From Bacteroidaceae bacterium (GTDB lineage Bacteria; Bacteroidota; Bacteroidia; Bacteroidales; Bacteroidaceae), in NCBI GenBank assembly GCA_017557635.1, contig JAFYYH010000016.1, forward strand, positions 62,001 through 126,000: a DNA stretch of 64,000 bases. Direction: 5' to 3'. Both the position numbers and the translations under genes were made by a program. Each line of letters begins with the position of its first letter. Within the stretch, counting starts at the first letter, position 1. Below the pieces are notes generated by a model, which worked only from the letters and a program-made list of their open reading frames with translations, searched no databases and was not told the DNA's origin. Below, one piece after another: positions 60,395-64,000 of this stretch.

Positions 60395-62815
60395 ATGAGG
60401 CATTATTCCATTTACATTGCTGCCATCTTAGTGTTGGCAAGTTGCAACGGCAAAATTAAGGGGCCGTGTGATATTTATGAGAACTATGGTACGGAGTGCG
60501 TGGCTGCTCACAGCACCACCCGCAAGCTCTATTCCAAGTATAATGGACCGTTGTATCAGGTAATTCGTGATTCTGACGGTAAAACTCTTGATATAGGAAC
60601 GGTTGACGGAGGTTATGCCGATGCCGCCGCCCAGGATGCATTCCTGGAGGGAACTATAGGTTACATAAGTATCATATATGACCAGACAGGTCACGGAAAT
60701 CACCTGATTCAGGCTTCTCCCGGTACATTCAACGGTCCGGCAAAGGGTGAATTCAACACCTTGCCCATTGCTGACATGGCACCGGCAGTACTGAACGGCC
60801 ACAAGGTTTATGGAGCATACTTTATGCCCGGCATGGGTCTAAGGAACAACAACGCTTCATATCTGGCCATCAATGATGAGCCGGAGGGCATCTACTACGT
60901 GGTTGACGGAACACATTTTGACAGCGGCTGCTGCTTTGACTACGGCAACTCATCGACCAACGGCCGTGCGGTAGGCAGGGGCACAATGGAAACCACATAC
61001 TTTGGCACATCGACCAACTGGGGCAGCGGAAACGGTGACGGTCCGTGGATTATGGCCGATATGGAATCGGGCCTTTTCTCCGGCTACAATGCAAAGAAGA
61101 ATGATGTCCCGTCCATAACTGACTGGCGTTTTGTGGCTGCTTACGTTAACGGCGGAGGCGGCAACAAGTGGGATCTGCGTGGAGGCGATGCCACCAAGAC
61201 CGATGTTATTACATACTATGAAGGCGAGCGTCCTTCATCACCCAGCCAGACTGATGTCTATTTCCCCATGAGCAAGAAGGGCGGTCTGCTGCTGGCCAAC
61301 GGCGGTGACAACGGAAACGGATCAGCCGGCACGTTCTATGAGGGTGCTATGACTGTGGGTTATCCGTCATTTGAGGCAGTAAAGGCTGTTCAGGCTAATA
61401 TAGCATCGGCCAAATATTCAGAGCCTACACTCAAGGCTACACGACTGCTTACATTCCGCAAGGGTGAACCGCAGACACTGGTTGTGACATTCAGTAACAT
61501 TACCGGCGCTCCCATTCAGCATCTGGATCTTGCAATAGAACTGGACAACGGATGGAAATCAGAGGCTTTATATTCTGATGTGAATGAAAATGTCATGCCG
61601 GGCAATACTGTCGCATCATTCAGGATAACCGGTCCGGACAGAGACTATGCAGGTTTTGCAAAGGTTATTGCCAAATGGGATAACGGCGGTTATGAATGTT
61701 TGCCGATAAGGATCCGCAGTGCTGCGGCAGTTAGCATTAACGAGATAAGTCTGGGCAGCGATCAGTTCATTGAACTTTACAACTCATCCTCTGCACCCGT
61801 TGACCTGTCAGGCTGGGAACTTGAGATTACCCGTAGCGGATGGGCACCTGTCCGTGCCGCAAAACTGCCGTCAGGTACTGTAATCAAGGCAAATGATTTC
61901 CTTGTAATGCGCCCCAATGCAGCAGCCCTTCAGTTTGACGCATCTGCGCTTACCAAGATATTTATCCCCGTATCAACGGCTCCCAAGAGCGTTTTCAAGG
62001 CTGGCAGTACATCACTTCCCGTAACATCGGTTGAAGGTTTGCAGGCAGGTCAGAAGATTGGTATTGATTTGGGAGGCAAGTATGAGGAGGTGACATTGAC
62101 CAAAGTTGGAACTCCCGGTACCCAGACCGTTATGGTTGGCCCGGCCAAGGCAGGTGACAAGACCCTGAATCTTGAGGTCACAGCCAACCTTAGTGAAGGT
62201 ATGGAGATAACCATAGGTACCGGTCAGAGAAAGGAGGTGCGCAAAGTCACAAAGGTGGTCAAGGTGTCACAGGCTCCGGCACCCAGGCGTGGTTTCGGAC
62301 AGCAGTCACAGCCTCATGAGCCTGGTGTTGTGGAGATTGACAAGCCGCTTACAATTGACCAGATTGCAGGTGTCGATGTATGGGCATTCGGCACTGGAAT
62401 AGAGTTTACACCCGCACTGAGGTATGACCATATGAGCGGTGATGCCATATCGGCTCCGGCTGCTCCGCTGGCTCAGGACGGCAGTTACAGCTATACATAT
62501 TCAACAAGGGCAGGCGCCATTGCACTATATCACGGCGATGTTGTTGTTGATGCTGTTATTTACGGCTCCAAGCAGAGCAACTCAAGCGCCAACGGCACAA
62601 TATGCAGGCCTGATTTGGCTGTGCTGGAAGGTGAGCAGACCCAGGGAGGATGCCTTGCTGAGGTTCCGCAGATACGTGCGCCGCGCGGAATGAATCAGGG
62701 CGCGGCTCCGACATATTCGCTTGTGAGGTTCCCGGACGGTAACGACCGTGATGCTCTCTGTGAGATTGCATACACGTCAAAAGTTACTCCCGGTGCTTCC
62801 AATGCAATGGAATGA
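60395..62815 (+). CDS. GH54 alpha-L-arabinofuranosidase lipoprotein with NEW3-like and split lamin-tail domains
   Basis: An 806-residue lipoprotein (lipobox LVLASC, Cys17). Residues ~24-345 form a GH54 catalytic domain: adjacent cysteines 179-180 (SGCCFDYGN), nucleophile Glu224 (ADMESGLF) and acid Asp305 (GGDNGNGSAG), as in Aspergillus AbfB. Residues ~355-450 resemble a NEW3-type beta-sandwich. A lamin-tail domain starts near residue 448 (SINEISLGSDQFIELYNSS) but is interrupted at about 530-640 by two tandem modules of the form AGxxxLxVxxVxxLxxGxxIxI. It would release arabinose from arabinan or arabinoxylan at the cell surface. The usual AbfB carbohydrate-binding domain is absent. Confidence 0.85.
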   Translation: MRHYSIYIAAILVLASCNGKIKGPCDIYENYGTECVAAHSTTRKLYSKYNGPLYQVIRDSDGKTLDIGTVDGGYADAAAQDAFLEGTIGYISIIYDQTGHGNHLIQASPGTFNGPAKGEFNTLPIADMAPAVLNGHKVYGAYFMPGMGLRNNNASYLAINDEPEGIYYVVDGTHFDSGCCFDYGNSSTNGRAVGRGTMETTYFGTSTNWGSGNGDGPWIMADMESGLFSGYNAKKNDVPSITDWRFVAAYVNGGGGNKWDLRGGDATKTDVITYYEGERPSSPSQTDVYFPMSKKGGLLLANGGDNGNGSAGTFYEGAMTVGYPSFEAVKAVQANIASAKYSEPTLKATRLLTFRKGEPQTLVVTFSNITGAPIQHLDLAIELDNGWKSEALYSDVNENVMPGNTVASFRITGPDRDYAGFAKVIAKWDNGGYECLPIRIRSAAAVSINEISLGSDQFIELYNSSSAPVDLSGWELEITRSGWAPVRAAKLPSGTVIKANDFLVMRPNAAALQFDASALTKIFIPVSTAPKSVFKAGSTSLPVTSVEGLQAGQKIGIDLGGKYEEVTLTKVGTPGTQTVMVGPAKAGDKTLNLEVTANLSEGMEITIGTGQRKEVRKVTKVVKVSQAPAPRRGFGQQSQPHEPGVVEIDKPLTIDQIAGVDVWAFGTGIEFTPALRYDHMSGDAISAPAAPLAQDGSYSYTYSTRAGAIALYHGDVVVDAVIYGSKQSNSSANGTICRPDLAVLEGEQTQGGCLAEVPQIRAPRGMNQGAAPTYSLVRFPDGNDRDALCEIAYTSKVTPGASNAME

Positions 62816-62826
62816 TATAATTGATA

Positions 62827-63540
62827 ATGAGGAAATTAAAAGGACTGTTTATTATTCTGTCGGTAATTCTTGCCATGGCCTGTAAGGAAGAACAGGTCAT
62901 CGAGTACACCTTTGAACCCGGTGACATTGTGCCTGAAGAGGTACTGGACACTTTGAATATTGACAGATATTTTACAATCAGCGAGATTCCAGATACCATA
63001 TTCGAGTTCATGCAGGGGCGATCCTATAAGGAGGATTGCCTTATTCCGCGCAGTGACTTGCGCTATCTGATCATACTGCACCGCAATATGGACGGCCAGG
63101 CCGTAGTGGGTGAACTGGTGGTGAACAAGGAGATATCGGACGATATCCTTGCAATCATGCATGATCTCTACGATCTGTACTATCCGATAGAGCAGGTTCG
63201 TCTTGTGGACTACTATGAGGGCGATGATGAGCTCTCAATGGCGGCCAATAACTCATCGGCCTTTAACTGGCGTCCTTTGACCGGCTCTACGACAAAGATT
63301 TCAAGACATGCCATGGGAATGGCTATCGATATCAATCCGCTGTATAATCCTTATTATAAGTTCCATCGTGGCGTGGAGACTATCAAGCCCGAGGAGGGTG
63401 AGCCGTATGTGGACCGCATGTGGGAGTTCCCGTACAGCATTGAGGAGGATGATGTCTGCTACAACCTCTTCATGGAGCGTGGTTTCAAGTGGGGCGGCGA
63501 CTGGCGTTCGCTCAAAGATTACCAACATTTTGAAAAATAG
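62827..63540 (+). CDS. M15 family D-alanyl-D-alanine carboxypeptidase-type lipoprotein
   Basis: A 237-residue lipoprotein (Cys19 in LAMAC) with an M15C-like zinc peptidase domain: SRHAMGMAIDINP (about residues 160-172) supplies the His and Asp zinc ligands, and the terminal DYQHFE supplies the last His. It should cleave D-Ala peptide links in peptidoglycan or cell-wall fragments. The ATG at 62827 is chosen over a TTG at 62821. It follows the arabinofuranosidase by 11 nt, probably in the same transcript. Confidence 0.85.
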   Translation: MRKLKGLFIILSVILAMACKEEQVIEYTFEPGDIVPEEVLDTLNIDRYFTISEIPDTIFEFMQGRSYKEDCLIPRSDLRYLIILHRNMDGQAVVGELVVNKEISDDILAIMHDLYDLYYPIEQVRLVDYYEGDDELSMAANNSSAFNWRPLTGSTTKISRHAMGMAIDINPLYNPYYKFHRGVETIKPEEGEPYVDRMWEFPYSIEEDDVCYNLFMERGFKWGGDWRSLKDYQHFEK

Positions 63541-63543
63541 TTG

Positions 63544-63551
63544 TATCTTTG
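63544..63551 (+). promoter_or_regulatory. -7 box (TATCTTTG) for the queuosine-precursor transporter gene
   Basis: A consensus box immediately after the M15 stop; the distance to the ATG (63 nt) is longer than usual here and contains the preQ1-like leader. Confidence 0.6.
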
Positions 63552-63581
63552 CAGCGAGTTACGGTGAAGTGTGCCGTAGCA

Positions 63582-63614
63582 AGTGTGCTTGGAACCACTA
63601 TAAAAACAAGTAAA
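63582..63614 (+). promoter_or_regulatory. Candidate preQ1-I-type riboswitch
   Basis: AGTG (63582-63585) pairs with CACT (63596-63599); the loop's CTTG (63588-63591) can pair with CAAG (63607-63610) after an ATAAAAA linker, forming the H-type pseudoknot with the A-rich tail typical of preQ1-I aptamers. CTTG can instead pair with CAAG at 63580-63583, an alternative state. The tail ends 4 nt before the ATG of a queuosine-precursor transporter. The P1 stem is only 4 bp and the nucleotide after CTTG is G rather than the ligand-pairing C of the consensus, so this is a candidate, not a certain call. Confidence 0.5.
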
Positions 63615-64000
63615 ATGACTCAAAAATCAAATTCTGCAGGACAGCAGGGGCTGTCCGTTACGTTTGTGGTATTGGCAGTAACCTTCTGTGTCTGCCTCAT
63701 TACATCAAATCTTTTTGTGCCAAGGCTTTGGCGGGTAGGGAACACATGGATGCAGCTTTCAGGTGCTGTTGTGATTTTCCCCATATCGTACATAATCAAT
63801 GACCTGCTGACCGAGGTTTACGGTTACCGCAAGGCCATGAAGGTTATCTGGATGGGCTTTGCCATGAGTGCATTCGTGGCACTTGCCGCAGGTCTGGTAA
63901 GTATCCTGCCTTCTCCCATTGATCCTGAAAACCAGGCCGTGGCTGACAGTTTCAATCATCTGTTCGGACTTATTCCGCGTACAACGGCCGCTTCACTTCT
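63615..64000 (+). CDS. yhhQ: Queuosine precursor transporter (YhhQ/QPTR family), N-terminal part
   Basis: The first 128 codons run off the window edge. The product has a polar start (MTQKSNSAGQQG) and then helices, with family motifs LITSNLFVPRLW (about 30-41) and FPISYIINDLLTEVYGYRKA (about 56-75), which include the conserved NDxxTEVYGY signature. The family imports preQ0/preQ1 or queuine-type bases. Together with tgt at 43723 and the preQ1-like leader it points to salvage of queuosine precursors. Confidence 0.88.
   Translation, partial: MTQKSNSAGQQGLSVTFVVLAVTFCVCLITSNLFVPRLWRVGNTWMQLSGAVVIFPISYIINDLLTEVYGYRKAMKVIWMGFAMSAFVALAAGLVSILPSPIDPENQAVADSFNHLFGLIPRTTAASL

Noticed and set aside
1-64000. 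CRISPR arrays, rRNA genes and complete insertion sequences
   Set aside because: I looked for regularly spaced repeats, conserved rRNA segments and transposase motifs and found none.

Overview
The window is chromosomal DNA of a member of the Bacteroidales, with base composition near 50% G+C. It may be Prevotellaceae-like, but that level is a guess. The evidence is: recurrent Bacteroidetes-type -7 boxes (TAnnTTTG or TAnnTTCG) placed just upstream of start codons; few Shine-Dalgarno sequences; and phylum-typical genes, including a long YidC, DUF3078 and CHU_C-domain proteins, the 110-residue omega-like RNA polymerase subunit, serine palmitoyltransferase, an AddAB-like nuclease pair, a DPP5-like S9 peptidase and many SpsII lipoproteins. 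I see no phage, conjugation, CRISPR or complete insertion sequence genes.

Layout. 1-25 kb is mostly core housekeeping: a partial dsbD, a DPP5-like peptidase overlapping a membrane AraC regulator, yidC, a DUF3078 outer-membrane protein, an SDR, purU, uvrB, a Cys-rich family protein plus a C69 dipeptidase, bamD-rpoZ-DUF4293, a LysM/binding-protein fusion with a beta-barrel partner, a CHU_C protein coupled to uvrA, a THUMP-like methyltransferase and a lipoprotein esterase. A large palindrome separates uvrA from the methyltransferase. 25-33 kb is an operon addA-GH16 glucanase-lipoprotein-addB, divergent from panB.

33.86-40.26 kb looks like an accessory island: a diverged second copy of the last 25 codons of panB lies at its far end. 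It carries hicAB, an outer-membrane-type protein divergent from a transmembrane Ser/Thr kinase, a regulator-like protein, a leucine-rich-repeat lipoprotein, an AT-rich block with a glycine-zipper micro-protein, an LHH-family nuclease toxin and a YkvA protein, a tiny zinc-ribbon gene, and REP-like palindromes. No integrase is visible.

40-50 kb returns to core: a 6-bladed propeller lipoprotein, rhlE-like helicase, lptF-type permease, tgt and lon in one leftward operon, then trmN6, a lipid kinase, spt and tRNA-Pro(UGG). 50.5-56.5 kb is a polyamine operon (arginine decarboxylase, SpeE-like, ureohydrolase, carboxyspermidine dehydrogenase and decarboxylase). It is preceded by a ~320-nt leader with a multibranched fold, an intrinsic terminator and a matching antiterminator; this is the strongest candidate here for an undescribed regulatory element. 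56.5-64 kb holds two small membrane proteins divergent from a membrane LytTR regulator with paired operator-like repeats, a Dcu transporter, a radical SAM protein, a GH54 arabinofuranosidase with an unusual tail, an M15 peptidase and the start of a queuosine-precursor transporter gene behind a preQ1-I-like leader.

All calls come from reading the sequence; no database search or folding program was run.
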